From an uncultured Myxococcales bacterium (GTDB lineage: Bacteria; Myxococcota_A; UBA9042; DTJE01): a DNA stretch of 54,040 nt. Below the pieces are notes generated by a model that did no database searches, had not been told where the DNA came from, and saw only the letters and a list, made by a program, of their open reading frames with translations. Location: positions 1-54,040 of the forward strand of contig CAINDP010000170.1 of the NCBI GenBank assembly GCA_903847405.1. The letters run 5' to 3'. A program made the position numbers and the translations under genes. Shown here in pieces: positions 40,343 to 50,700 of this stretch (its first letter is position 1; every line of letters begins with the position of its first letter).

Positions 40343-42000
40343 CAGTCCCTGCGCACCCTGAGGAAGGGGTTGATGCCCGTCGCCTCTTCCACGATTTCCA
40401 ACTGCGCACCGGGGACGGCGGCCCGCCCGAAGTCCAGCATGTCGCCGTGGCTGCGATACGTCAGGTACCAGTCCAGGTGGTGCTCGAAAATCCACTTCCC
40501 CGGATTCGTCGGCATCATGTTGCCGATGTAGGCCGAACCGCCCGGGGCCAGGTTCGCGTAGAAACTGCGGGTCAGGCCCACGGCGGTGTGGAACCGGAGG
40601 TAGTCGAAGAGGCCCGCGCAGAAGATGATGTCGAACGGACCGAACCCCGCGAACAGCGTCGGGTCGGTCAGCAGGCGCTTGATCGAGTCGAAGAGGTACG
40701 TCACCTTCACGTTGGGATGCCGCTCGACCAGGCGCGACACGCGGCCCTGGGCGTACGACAGCGCCAGCCGGTCCTGGTCGAACAGCAGCAGTTCCAGCGG
40801 GGGCAGCGGCTCCTTGGATTCCGTCAGCATCTCGACGATTTCCTGGGCCGGGCCCGCGGCGACGGACGCCACCTTCAGAGGCCGATCCTGATCCCAGGTC
40901 CGCAGCCGATCCCGCAGCAACCCCTTCACCATGTCCTTGCGGGAACGGACGGCCGCCGGACCGGTACAGGCGCACGCGAACAGGTGCATGGCCTTGCCGA
41001 ACAGCGTGGCGCCTTCGAACTTCTGGTCGTAGACGTACCGCATGACCTCGAAATCGCCCGGGTAGCCCAGGGGCTTGATCCGCGCACGGTGCAGGACCGG
41101 GGCGGTCATGAACAGGTCCTGCACGTTGCGGATCGAAAACTCCTTCAGGCGCTGCCAGTCGTCCCCGGTCGCCGCCCGCAGGGCCGCATCCACCTGGACC
41201 GACTGCTGGAGGCACAGGGGGATGAACTCCGAGCGGATGCGGTGGATCAGGGCGGCCCGAACGGGTGAATCGCTCTCGACATGGACCACGTGCCAGGGCA
41301 GCGACGCCTCGAGGGCGTTCATCTGGCCCCGGAAGTCCTCCAGGAACAGCCGGCACTCGCCGACCATCGACTTGAAGTTTTCGTACCCGGCCACGTACCA
41401 GCCCGAGCCGACGTAGTCGATCCCGCGCTCGTCGAACCCCTTCCAGCGACTGACGTTCTGCAACTGCAGCACGTCGTCGATGCTCATCAGCGAATCCACG
41501 AAGGACGCGCCGACAACCACCTTCCCGTCCGGAAGGGTCCGCACGGAAACGACCCGCGCCTCGCCTGCGTAGGCATCGTACCCGTCGAAACTGACAGCCA
41601 GCCGCGGGATGACGTCGCCGTTGGCGAACGCGACGCCATCGGGCTGCTCGAACCCGACGCCGTTCTGCGAAACGTCACACAGGACGCAAGGCAGGGCGAC
41701 GCCGGACGCATCCTGGATGCAGACCTGCCCCGCCACCGAGCCCAGATCCACCGGACGGTACCGCTGGGGGCGGAAAAACACCTCGCGACCAGCGCCGCCG
41801 TCGAGGTCCTCGCAGTCCCGTCCGCGGACCTCGGCCCGGGCCGGACCTGCGCCGGCAGCCGTTGGCGGAACGACCTCCGCGGTCCGGACGGCCACCGGCG
41901 CGGTGGCGCCGGCCGACTGCTGCGGATTCCGTGGGGCATCCCCCGTCGGATCCTTGCCGGGCACCGAAAGTCCGACCAGGTCTCTCAGATTCGCTTCCAC
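40342..42000 (-). CDS. PilZ-domain SAM methyltransferase, PhcB-like
   Basis: 552 residues from GTG 42000. Residues about 75-170 are PilZ-like: a basic stretch FRPQRYRPVD and the D-x-S-x-x-G site DVSQNG (109-114) that binds c-di-GMP; the companion RxxxR arginines are not cleanly spaced. Residues about 190-540 hold a class I methyltransferase: RIKPLGYPGDFEVMRYVY (308-325), SAM loop KVASVAAGPAQEI (376-388), the acid FDQD (407-410) and DIIFCAGLFDYL. The GYPGD...GPAQE arrangement is that of proteins annotated as 3-hydroxypalmitate methyl ester synthases (PhcB). It probably methylates a fatty-acid-like signal, with PilZ coupling it to c-di-GMP; experiment is lacking. Confidence 0.78.
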   Translation of the reverse strand: MEANLRDLVGLSVPGKDPTGDAPRNPQQSAGATAPVAVRTAEVVPPTAAGAGPARAEVRGRDCEDLDGGAGREVFFRPQRYRPVDLGSVAGQVCIQDASGVALPCVLCDVSQNGVGFEQPDGVAFANGDVIPRLAVSFDGYDAYAGEARVVSVRTLPDGKVVVGASFVDSLMSIDDVLQLQNVSRWKGFDERGIDYVGSGWYVAGYENFKSMVGECRLFLEDFRGQMNALEASLPWHVVHVESDSPVRAALIHRIRSEFIPLCLQQSVQVDAALRAATGDDWQRLKEFSIRNVQDLFMTAPVLHRARIKPLGYPGDFEVMRYVYDQKFEGATLFGKAMHLFACACTGPAAVRSRKDMVKGLLRDRLRTWDQDRPLKVASVAAGPAQEIVEMLTESKEPLPPLELLLFDQDRLALSYAQGRVSRLVERHPNVKVTYLFDSIKRLLTDPTLFAGFGPFDIIFCAGLFDYLRFHTAVGLTRSFYANLAPGGSAYIGNMMPTNPGKWIFEHHLDWYLTYRSHGDMLDFGRAAVPGAQLEIVEEATGINPFLRVRRD

Positions 42001-42024
42001 CCGCTTCCACTCCCGGTCTTGCGA

Positions 42025-43242
42025 CTAGATCGCTCGCGATACAGGGTGATTGTTCGGTGGCAGAGTTACGACGAACCGCGCTCCGCCACCCGGAGTGTCG
42101 CCGCATTCGATGCGGCCTCCATGGGACTCGGCAACCAGCCGGGCCATATACAACCCCATGCCCATGCCGCCCTCGCCCTTCGACGACATGAACGGCTCGA
42201 ACAGGTGTTCGCGAATCTCGGGCGCGACGCCGCTCCCCGAATCCTCGACGGCCAGGATCACGCCGCCGTCCGGCGTCCGGCTGGCCTCCACGACCAGGGT
42301 CGCGCCATGCTGCGTGGCATGCACGGCGTTGCGAATCAGGTTCACCAGGGCCTGCACCAGTTTGCGCGGGTCGCCCAGGACCTCGGGGAGGTCCTCCTCC
42401 AGGCGCAGATCCAGCTTGCGACGCCGGAACTCCATGTCCATGCGCATGACGGTGACCGCGTCACGGACCACCGACGCCGGCTGGACCGGAGCCAGCGCAA
42501 CGCCCAGCCGGCCGCTCCGGGCGAACTGGTTCATCGATTCCAGGGTGGACAGCAGGTTCCGCAGCCCCGACAGCCCGATCTGCACCGACTCGCGGATCTC
42601 GTCCGACACGCCGCCGGACTCGACCTCGACCTCCAGGTACGACAGGCCCATCAGGAAGTTGCGAAGGTCGTGGGTCACTCCGGAAGCCAGGCGGCCCATC
42701 GTGCCCAGTCGCTCCAGGTGCATCAACTGCTGCTGCGCGGCCTGCAGGTCGCCCAGCGCCTTGGCCAGATCGTCGTTGCGCACGGTCACCAGGCCCACCA
42801 ACCCTGCGATCGCGCGGTGCTGATAGACGTGGTCGCTGGCATCGACGACGGCCCGCAGGACCACTTCGGCGTCGAACGGCTTCGTCAGGAACCGGAAGAC
42901 CTGAGCACGGTTGATGGCCGACATGATGGCCGGCGAATCGGTGTACGCCGTCAGGATGATGCCGGCGATGTCCGGCTGGGTCTGGCCGACCTTTTCCAGC
43001 AGCTCGACGCCGGTCATGCCCGGCATGCGCTGGTCGGCCACGATGACGTCGATCGCGTGCGCCTGGCTCAGGGCAAAGGCCTCGGCGGCGCTGTCGGCCC
43101 GGTAGATGACGTACTCGTCCTGCAGGAGCGCCTCGAGCACGTCGAGGTTCTCCGGTTCATCGTCGACCATCAGCACGGCGCGGGACAGCAGTCGTCCCAC
43201 ATCGTACCGCTCGACCATCGATCGTAGTGATTCCTGTACCAT
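42025..43242 (-). CDS. Receiver-histidine kinase, PhcR-like
   Basis: 405 residues. N-terminal receiver: DD27-28, acceptor Asp70 in IVADQRMPGM, Lys121 in FLTKPF; C-terminal HisKA with His191 (ASGVTHDLRNFLMG) and HATPase (NLIRNAVHAT, DSGSGVA, GMGMGLYMA). A receiver fused to the front of a kinase is the layout of Ralstonia PhcR. Start ATG 43242 is close to the transcription start expected from the promoter at 43253-43282; ATG 43218 is an alternative. The gene leads the operon and is 24 bases from the PilZ-methyltransferase gene. Confidence 0.85.
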   Translation of the reverse strand: MVQESLRSMVERYDVGRLLSRAVLMVDDEPENLDVLEALLQDEYVIYRADSAAEAFALSQAHAIDVIVADQRMPGMTGVELLEKVGQTQPDIAGIILTAYTDSPAIMSAINRAQVFRFLTKPFDAEVVLRAVVDASDHVYQHRAIAGLVGLVTVRNDDLAKALGDLQAAQQQLMHLERLGTMGRLASGVTHDLRNFLMGLSYLEVEVESGGVSDEIRESVQIGLSGLRNLLSTLESMNQFARSGRLGVALAPVQPASVVRDAVTVMRMDMEFRRRKLDLRLEEDLPEVLGDPRKLVQALVNLIRNAVHATQHGATLVVEASRTPDGGVILAVEDSGSGVAPEIREHLFEPFMSSKGEGGMGMGLYMARLVAESHGGRIECGDTPGGGARFVVTLPPNNHPVSRAI

Positions 43243-43252
43243 CGCGTTGGCT

Positions 43253-43282
43253 AGTCTAGGGTTCCGCGCTCGCCGGAAGCAA
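43253..43282 (-). promoter_or_regulatory. Promoter of the receiver-kinase operon
   Basis: Minus strand -35 TTGCTT (43282-43277), an 18-base spacer and -10 TAGACT (43258-43253). Confidence 0.55.
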
Positions 43283-43435
43283 GAAAACAGCACCCAATTA
43301 TTCTTTGCCATCGATTCCTGCGTCCAGGCAAGCGCGTTCAGGCGAATCCGCCATTCACTTGCACGCCCGCAAGGCGAATGCTGGTTCCCGTGACGCCGTC
43401 AGGCTAGGATCGGGCCGTTGCTTCTGGAGTCGTTG

Positions 43436-44713
43436 ATGCCCCGATACGACGTGGTATTTCGCGAGGCCCGGATCCTGGCCGAAGGCGGCGAGGAGCGCCA
43501 GGTGGACGTGGCGGTCCGGGACGGCCGCATCCAGACCATCCTTCCCGGGATCCCGGACGAAGGTGCCGACGAGGTGCGCTGCGCCGGCCGCTGGCTGCTC
43601 CCCGGTGCCGTGGACATGCACGTGCACCTGCGGGATCCCGGCATGACCCACAAGGAGGATCTGGCGACCGGAACGGCGGCGGCAGTGGCGTCCGGCGTCA
43701 CTACGGTCTGCGACATGCCCAACACCCGACCGCCGGTCCTGGGCATCGACGAGTTCCGCGCCAAGGCGGCCCGGGCCCGGGAGGTCGCGCACTGCGACGT
43801 CCGCCTCTACGTCGCCCTGGGTCGCGACAACGTGGACGCCATCGCCCGTTGCGCGGCCGAACCCTCCTTCGCCGGCGTGAAGGTCTTCCTGGGAGCCACC
43901 ACCGGGGACATGCTCAGCGACGACCGGACCCTGGAAGCCGCCGTCGACGCCCTGCCCTGCCTGTTCGTGTTCCATGCCGAGGACGAGGGTGTCCTTCGAC
44001 GCAGCCTGGGAACGGCCGGACCCACGCCCGACGCCTCGGCGCACCACGTCCTTCGCCCCGCCGCCGCGGCGATCGAGGGTGCCCGGCGCATCGCCGCCCT
44101 GGCCGCACCGGGTCGCCGCCTGCACATCTGCCACCTGTCGGCCGCCGACGAACTGCCGTTCCTGGCCGGCCCCGACGGCCCTACCGGCGAAGTCGCGCCG
44201 CATCACCTCTGGTTCACCGCCGACGACACGGCGCGAATCGGCAATCTCCTGAAGGTCAACCCACCCGTGCGCCTGGCAACGGACCGCGACGCCCTGCGGA
44301 CGGCCCTGGCCGACGGCCGCATCGCCGCGGTCGCCACCGACCACGCGCCCCACATCCTGCAGGAAAAGGCCGAACCCTACCCGACCGCTCCGTCGGGCGT
44401 GCCCGGACTGGACACGCTGGTTCCCTCGACGCTGCGCCTGGTCCAACTGGGCCTGCTGTCGATGGCGCGGGCCGTGGACGCCCTGTCGGCGGCGCCCGCC
44501 CGACTGCTGGGCCTGCCGGACCGCGGCCGCGTCGCCGAAGGCCTGAAGGCGGACCTCTACCTCTGGGACCCGCGTCGAACCTGGACCGTCAATCGCGGCG
44601 ACCTGCGAACGAAATGCGGCTGGAGCCCCTTCGAGGGCGTCACGCTGGCGGCGCTCCCCGATGCGGTGTGGTTCGACGGCCGAAAGGTGGTCAGCCGCGA
44701 GTCGATCGGATAG
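43436..44713 (+). CDS. pyrC: Dihydroorotase
   Basis: 425 residues from ATG 43436 (GGAG six bases upstream). Amidohydrolase fold: metal ligands in DMHVHLRDPG (60-69), TVCDMPNTRPP, FHAEDEGV, CHLSAADE and catalytic DHAPH. This is the class I type (long, HxHLRDPG) of pyrimidine biosynthesis, converting carbamoyl aspartate to dihydroorotate. No pyrB or other pyr gene is adjacent, so an allantoinase-like relative cannot be entirely excluded, though the motifs favour dihydroorotase. Confidence 0.9.
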   Translation: MPRYDVVFREARILAEGGEERQVDVAVRDGRIQTILPGIPDEGADEVRCAGRWLLPGAVDMHVHLRDPGMTHKEDLATGTAAAVASGVTTVCDMPNTRPPVLGIDEFRAKAARAREVAHCDVRLYVALGRDNVDAIARCAAEPSFAGVKVFLGATTGDMLSDDRTLEAAVDALPCLFVFHAEDEGVLRRSLGTAGPTPDASAHHVLRPAAAAIEGARRIAALAAPGRRLHICHLSAADELPFLAGPDGPTGEVAPHHLWFTADDTARIGNLLKVNPPVRLATDRDALRTALADGRIAAVATDHAPHILQEKAEPYPTAPSGVPGLDTLVPSTLRLVQLGLLSMARAVDALSAAPARLLGLPDRGRVAEGLKADLYLWDPRRTWTVNRGDLRTKCGWSPFEGVTLAALPDAVWFDGRKVVSRESIG

Positions 44714-44752
44714 CGGAGTGGTGCGGGGGAAGTCGCCGGGCCCGGAAGGCGG

Positions 44753-45619
44753 TCAGAGCCCCTGCTCGTTGATCGCCAACTGGACCGTCTGCAGGACCAG
44801 CCGCGCGGGCTCGATCAGGTCGTTCCTGGCGCCGGCGGCCGTGGCCGTGACGATGAACTTCTTCAGGTAGAACATCGCCTCGCGCAGACGCTCCTTCCGG
44901 ATCAGGGCGTTGGCGAGGTTGAACGCGCCGTTCAGGTTTTCGGGGTCCAGTTCCAGGCTGCGGGTCAGTTCCCCGATCGCCGCATCCACGTTCCCCAGGG
45001 ACAGGTACGACAGGCCCAGGTTGTGATGGCACTCGGCGTCATCCGGGTTGATCCGGATGGCTTCCTTGAACACTGCCATCGCCTCGGCCTCGGCCCCGGC
45101 CTCCAGGTACATCGACCCCAGGCCCGCGTAGGCACGGGCGTAGCCCGGGTCCGTCGCGATGGCCTTGCGGAACAACTCGTCCGCCTCGGTCAGCTTGCCC
45201 TTCTTCACCAGGATGTCGGCCGTCCAGTACATCGCGCCGACGTGCTTCGGGTTCAGCTTCTGGGCTTCCTGGAACCGCGTCGTCGCGCCGTCGGTGTCGC
45301 CCTTGGACAGAGCCAAGCGCCCCAACTGGAACGCGATTTCGGCGTCCTTCGGGTTGATCTTGTAGGCCTCGTTCAGTTCCCGCGCCGCGCTTTCGGGGTC
45401 CTTCCGGTCGTGCAGGTAGATCATGCCCAGTTGATAGCGCGCCTGATCGTTCTTCGGGTACAGCGAGATCGCCCCCTCGAACATCGTGATCGCCTCGGGG
45501 ATCTCCTGGTGCTGGTATGCCTTGATGCCCTTGTTCGTCAGGGCGATGGATTCGCTGCGCGCCCGCGAGCAACCGAAAGCCATCAGGGACGCGAGGACGA
45601 GCAATACCGCCTTGCGCAT
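44753..45619 (-). CDS. TPR lipoprotein, GltE-like
   Basis: 288 residues from ATG 45619, with GAGGAGG five bases upstream. Lipobox AFGC (Cys17). The rest is about seven tetratricopeptide repeats, 34 residues each (ALTNKGIKAYQHQEIPEAI, ARYQLGMIYLHDRKDPE, ...), ending with a helix. TPR lipoproteins of this size with an FHA-TonB partner occur in the Glt gliding/envelope clusters of myxobacteria (GltE/AglT). Seventeen bases after the FHA-TonB gene, so last of the cluster. Function by context: an outer-membrane docking component. Confidence 0.8.
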   Translation of the reverse strand: MRKAVLLVLASLMAFGCSRARSESIALTNKGIKAYQHQEIPEAITMFEGAISLYPKNDQARYQLGMIYLHDRKDPESAARELNEAYKINPKDAEIAFQLGRLALSKGDTDGATTRFQEAQKLNPKHVGAMYWTADILVKKGKLTEADELFRKAIATDPGYARAYAGLGSMYLEAGAEAEAMAVFKEAIRINPDDAECHHNLGLSYLSLGNVDAAIGELTRSLELDPENLNGAFNLANALIRKERLREAMFYLKKFIVTATAAGARNDLIEPARLVLQTVQLAINEQGL

Positions 45620-45636
45620 GGGGGCCTCCTCGATGA

Positions 45637-47373
45637 CTACTTGCCGCCGGTGACGCGGAAGATGAACGGGTAGGACACCTTGACCGTGCCGCCGCCCTTC
45701 GGGGACGGGAACTGCCAGGTGGCCACGCGGCTCATCAGGCACTGCTCGACGGCCTGGCTGCCCAGGCTGGAGACGCCGACACGAACGGCCGTGACCTTGC
45801 CCGTCGGAAGGATGATCCACTCGATCTTGACCTGTCCGGCCAGATCGGGGTTCTTCTGGACTTCCTGCTGGTAGCACCAGCGGACCTGGTCCATCTTGGT
45901 CTGGATGTAGCGACGGACGGTTTCCTTGTCCAGTTCGCCGGACACCGTCGAGATGCCGGTGTATACCATCGGCTCGCCGCCGCCCTTGAACTTGATCTTC
46001 GACGCGGCGCCCTCTGCGTCGCTCTTGGACAGGCCCGAAATCCCGCGCAGGTCCGCCGCGCCGAACTCGCCGCCGCCGCCCCACGCGCCGGTCCCGCGGA
46101 ACCCGCCGCCGCCGCCCCCACCCAGGGTGCCGCCGAAGGCGTCCAGGCCCAGGGCCAGTTCGGCGTCCATGCCGCGATCGCCGATCACGCGGATGCCCAT
46201 CATGCCGCCGCCCAGGCCCGGGCCCGCGGCATCCAGCACCTGGTTCAACAGGTCCTGCTGCTGGCCCATCACGCGCGTCAGGGCGGTGTCGGCGATCTTC
46301 TTGTTCTTTTCGACCTGGTCCTCGGTGACCAGCTTCGACGTCGGTTTCTCGTCAACGGGGCGGGGTGTCAGTTCGGTCCCGGGCTTCTGGGCGTCGGCCA
46401 GCTTCTTCGCTTCCTCGGCCTTCTTCTGGTCCTCTTCGACCTTGCGCTCCAGCATGGCGACCTGGATCTTCTTCAGGGCCTGCGTGCGCTTTTCGTAGGG
46501 GTCCCGGACGGACTTCAACTGCTCCTCGGGAACCAGGGTGACCATCACCAGGAACAGGAGGTGCAGGATCAGCGACAGCACAAGGTACATGTGCTCCCGC
46601 ATGTTGAACTTCTTCCACCAGGACGTCTTCGGTGCCTGGGGAATGTGGGTCAGGCCCAGCAGGATGGTGAAGTCGCCGAACTTCAGGCGCGCGCGGGTCT
46701 TCATGTCGATGCGGGCCCACTTGCCCTGCTCGATCTGCTCGCGCCGCTGCATTTCCGGCAGGCGGATGATCTTGCCGTCGACCAGGAAGTCGCCGTCGAT
46801 CTTCGGGCTGGATACGTCCACCAGGAACTGCCGGCCGTCGGCCTTCACGAATTCGATGAGGTCGGTGCCGATGACGTCGGCCGGAAGGAAGAAGTCCACT
46901 CCCGGGGTCGAGCCGATCGTGATGCCGGTGCCCTCGGGGTAGTACTTCGCCTGCAGGACCTTTTCGCCCCACAGCAGCGCGGTTTCCAGCCCGATCTTCG
47001 CGTTGGCCATGTCCTGGACGGCGGCCGGCGCAAAGAATGCGTCCGACGTCGCACGCTCGGTGGCCTGTTCGAAGTCCAGCCGCAGTTTCGTGTCGCCGAT
47101 CTGCACCTCGTCGCCCGGCCGCAGGACGGCCTGGGAGACCTTCACGCCGTTGACCAGCGTTCCGTTGGTGCTTTCGAGATCCGTCAACCGGACCTCGCCG
47201 CTGTCTGCTATCTCGATGACGCAATGCTGGCGTGACACGTTCTGGTCGTTCAGGCGCAGGTGCGCCTGTCCGGCCTTGCCGACCCGGATGGTCTTCTGCG
47301 TGAAGACCTCCTCCCGGACCAGCTTGTCGCCTTCAAAGAGCGTGATGCGAATCGTCGGCGTCTGGGTCTGCAT
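45637..47373 (-). CDS. FHA/TonB-domain protein, GltG (AgmX/PglI)-like
   Basis: 578 residues. N-terminal FHA domain with the phosphothreonine site S47-RQH and STNGT (68-72); a second beta-rich domain (about 130-240); one membrane span (about 255-275, YLVLSLILHLLFLVMVTL). A charged coiled linker and a glycine-rich stretch (GGTLGGGGGGGF) lead to a TonB-like C-terminal domain typical of AgmX/PglI (VRRYIQTKMDQVRWCYQQ, PTGKVTAVRV, ATWQFPSPKGGG). In Myxococcus GltG spans the inner membrane and reaches towards the outer one. Together with the surrounding TPR proteins this points to a Glt-like envelope complex. Confidence 0.85.
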   Translation of the reverse strand: MQTQTPTIRITLFEGDKLVREEVFTQKTIRVGKAGQAHLRLNDQNVSRQHCVIEIADSGEVRLTDLESTNGTLVNGVKVSQAVLRPGDEVQIGDTKLRLDFEQATERATSDAFFAPAAVQDMANAKIGLETALLWGEKVLQAKYYPEGTGITIGSTPGVDFFLPADVIGTDLIEFVKADGRQFLVDVSSPKIDGDFLVDGKIIRLPEMQRREQIEQGKWARIDMKTRARLKFGDFTILLGLTHIPQAPKTSWWKKFNMREHMYLVLSLILHLLFLVMVTLVPEEQLKSVRDPYEKRTQALKKIQVAMLERKVEEDQKKAEEAKKLADAQKPGTELTPRPVDEKPTSKLVTEDQVEKNKKIADTALTRVMGQQQDLLNQVLDAAGPGLGGGMMGIRVIGDRGMDAELALGLDAFGGTLGGGGGGGFRGTGAWGGGGEFGAADLRGISGLSKSDAEGAASKIKFKGGGEPMVYTGISTVSGELDKETVRRYIQTKMDQVRWCYQQEVQKNPDLAGQVKIEWIILPTGKVTAVRVGVSSLGSQAVEQCLMSRVATWQFPSPKGGGTVKVSYPFIFRVTGGK

Positions 47374-47391
47374 TTCTCCCCCCGGCCCGTG

Positions 47392-47697
47392 TCAGAGGTC
47401 TTCGGCGGACTTCAGGATCTCGTCGACGAAATCGGTGCGGACCTTGATCAGGCTGGGACCTTCGTCCAGCCGGATCACTTCCGCCACTCCCTGGTCGGGA
47501 CGGAGGAATTGCGCCTCGACCACATCGCCCTCGAAGTCGAATGACTTTTCCTTGACCGGGACGTCGCCCTTCTTGGCATCCGCCGCCTTGGCCGCCGCAG
47601 GGGGGGCCTTGGCGCCGCTCTTCGACTGTGCCAGCGCAGGCAGAGCCAGAGCCAACATGGCTGCCGTCGCAACCGCGAACATCAGGAAACGCTTCAT
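47392..47697 (-). CDS. Small periplasmic protein of the Glt-like cluster
   Basis: 101 residues from ATG 47697. Signal peptide with AxA cleavage (ALPALAQS, about residue 23); an Ala/Lys linker; then a compact C-terminal region, FDFEGDVVEAQFLRPDQGVAEVIRL followed by RTDFVDEILKSAEDL. Shape and position between the GltG-like and large TPR genes suggest a small partner of the complex. No known domain identified. Confidence 0.78.
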   Translation of the reverse strand: MKRFLMFAVATAAMLALALPALAQSKSGAKAPPAAAKAADAKKGDVPVKEKSFDFEGDVVEAQFLRPDQGVAEVIRLDEGPSLIKVRTDFVDEILKSAEDL

Positions 47698-47716
47698 GGC
47701 GCACCTCTCGGGTCGA

Positions 47717-47745
47717 ATCCTAAACCCGGATCGGGCGAATTACAA
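47717..47745 (-). promoter_or_regulatory. Internal promoter of the Glt-like cluster
   Basis: Minus strand -35 TTGTAA (47745-47740), a 17-base spacer and -10 TAGGAT (47722-47717), 20 bases before the small periplasmic gene. Confidence 0.5.
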
Positions 47746-47780
47746 CCTGCACGGCCCGGGCATTCGCCCAAGTCCGCGTT

Positions 47781-50700
47781 TCACTTCCCCCCTGCCGCCG
47801 CCGCCGGGGCAGGAACCGCTTCCGACGTGGGCGCCGGAGCCGGGGCCGGGGTCGGAGCCGGGGCCGGCGCAGGAGCCGGCATCGGCGCGGGTGACCTCTC
47901 GGCCTCGATCTGCAACCGCAGGGACTCCAGGCGACGCGTCGCCTCCTTGCGCTTCGGATGGTTCGGCGTGGCGAGGCGCAGGAACGCGTCGCACTCGTTC
48001 ACGGCCAGGTCCAGCTTGTTCAGGTTTTCCTGGTAGACCAGGCACAGGTTGAACCGTACGTCGGCGTTGTTCGGGTCACGGGCGAGGTCCAGCAGGATCC
48101 GCAGGGCGTCCTCGCCCTTGTTCAGGCCGCGCAGGGCGACGGCATGGCCCAGGCGGGCCTCGACGCTGGTGGGCCGCAGCCGGGCCGCCTCGGCGAACTG
48201 CTCGACCGCGGTCGTCGCGTCCTTGTAGGCCAGGGTCACGGCGCCGAAGTTCATCCGGGCGTCGAACAGGCGCGGATCGTCGCGAACCGCCTTCTGGAAC
48301 AACTGCACGGCCTGGCGCACTTCGCCGGTCTTCAGGAAGGTCAGGGCCAGCAGGTTCTGGATCGGCCCGTCACTGGGGCTCAGGCTGAGCGCGTTGCGGC
48401 CGACCAGGACGCCGACGTCGGTCAGGCCCAGTTCCAGGTAGGCGGCCCCGAGAACCTCGTAGGCGTCCATGGAATCAGGATCCGAAACGAGGGCCTTCCG
48501 GGCCAGGTTGATGGCCTCCGGGTAGTTCCGGTCGCGCTGCGCCTTGGATGCGTAGTAGTTGTTCGCGACGCTGTTGGCGGGGTCGATCTGCAGCGCCTTG
48601 TCGAACTTCGCGACGGCGTCGGCGGTGCGGCCCTCAGCCAGTTCCAGCCGCCCCTGCTGGGCCAGCGCGTCGCCGTCCTGCGGATTCTTCGCGAAGGCCT
48701 TTTCGAACGCGGCCTTGGCGCCCGCACGATCCCCCTTGAACGCCAGCAGGGCGCCCAGGTTGTACGAAACGTTCGCCGAGGCGTCGGGGGCCGCGGCAGC
48801 CGTCCGGATCCGGTCCTCGATGCCGGTGTCCGTCCACTTCGGCGCATCCGCGCCTTCCTTTTCCGGCTTCAACGTCGCGCGGCCCTCGTTCAGGGTGTAC
48901 GCGCCGGGCTGCGGGCGGATGTCGGGCAGGGTCTTGAACTCGGGGTCCAGGCGCAGCAACTGCTCTTCGGCCTGGGCCGAGTAGCTGTTGTACCACTTCA
49001 ACTGCTGGGCCTGTTCGACGCAGCGGCGGTAGGACTCCTTGGCGCGATCCCAGATCGGACCGGCCTTGTCGGCCAGGCCCTGCTTGAAGAACAGCTTCTG
49101 GTCCTGGTTCAACTGGGGCGGGACCGGCGAGTTCTCGATGGCCTCGGCCAGTTCCTGGAAGCCGGCGCCCTTGCGCGCCCAGGCGGCGATCGTCCAGTTG
49201 GGCTGGCCGAAGGCTTCGACGCTGGTCAGCGTGTCCATCGCTTCCTTGATCAGGCCGATCTTCTTGGCGATGGCCTCGGCAAGGACCTTTTCCGGCAGTT
49301 TCAACTGGACGGCGCGCACGTCGGCGAGGACCGACTCGCCCTTGTAGAACTGGGCTTCGGCCGCCGCGGCCAGGCCGACGGGGGTGACCTTCGTCTTTTC
49401 CTCGTCCGTCAGGTCCTCGTAGGCCTTGACCGTCTTCTTGAACCAGTCGAGGGCCAGGGCTTCCTTCTTCTGGGCCCGCAGGGTCAGGCCGATGCGCAGG
49501 TGGGCCTTGAGGTACAGGTCCAGGCTGGACTTGCCGTACTTCGCCAGCCAGGTCTCGTATTCCTTCTGGGCCAGGGCGTGCTTGCCCTGCTTTTCCAGGG
49601 TGCTGCCGATTTCCAGCGCGACCGCGATGGCATAGGAGGCCTTCGGGAACAGCGTCAGGTACTTGCGCAGATCCTTGATGGCCGCGTCGTACTCGCCCAG
49701 ACCGGTCCGGAAGATCGTCGCGTAGCGCAGCGACTCTTCCGTCAGTTCGTGGGCCGGCTGCAGGCCGACGAACACTTCATAGATGCGCGCGGCTTCGGAG
49801 TAGACCGCCAGGCGGCGGTACGTGTCGGCGATGTTGTACAGGGCGCGGATCGCCAGCGGCGAGTTCGGCATCTCGTTGACCAGCTGCTCGTTGGCCTTCA
49901 GGCTGCGTTCGACCAGGCGGGCCTTGAAGAAGTTGTTCGCCGCGTTGATCAGCGAACGATCCTTCAGGGGCGTGCCGGCGAAGCGCTTCACGTAGTCCAG
50001 GAAGCATTCGGCGGCCACGGTGTAGCGGCCGGCCTGCTCGAACTCGTAGCACTTGTTGAAGTCCTTCTGCTCGTTGATGCGGGTGATGATCCCGGGGACG
50101 TCGCCCTGCATCAACTTGGGATTCTTCGCGATGAGTTCCGTGGCCGCGTACAGGCCCTTGATGTTGCGCTGCAGGGTCAGCGACGACAGCAGCAGGCGGG
50201 CCGAGTCGGGGGCGTTCTCGGCGTCGGGAGCGTCCTCGATGATCGTCCGGAACCCGGCCTCGGCCTTGTCGAAGTGGTTGTAGCGATACCAGATCATGGA
50301 GGCGAGGAAGCGCGCCTCGATCACGTCGGGGGCATCCTTCGGGGCCATCGCCAGGTAGCGCTCGCACGCCTTGACCAGCTTCGTTTCGAAGACCGGGAGT
50401 TCCCTGGGCTCGGTGTCGCCGGAGTCATCCGACTTCGTCTTGTCCTTCGTGAAATCGGCCAGCTTGTAGTAGGCGGAAACGGCATGGTGGGCGGCGTCCT
50501 GCGCCTTCGGCCCGTTGGGCTGCAGTTCGACGATGGTCGTGTAGCGCTCCGCGGCCTCGTTGTACTTGCCCAACTGGAACAGGAGGGCCGCGTAGTTGTA
50601 GGTCATGTTGTAGTACTCAGGCGAATTCGGGAACAGCCGCAGGTACTCGTTGTACAGGAGGTGCGTGAATTCCTTCGTCGCCTCCTCCATCGTCACCGAA

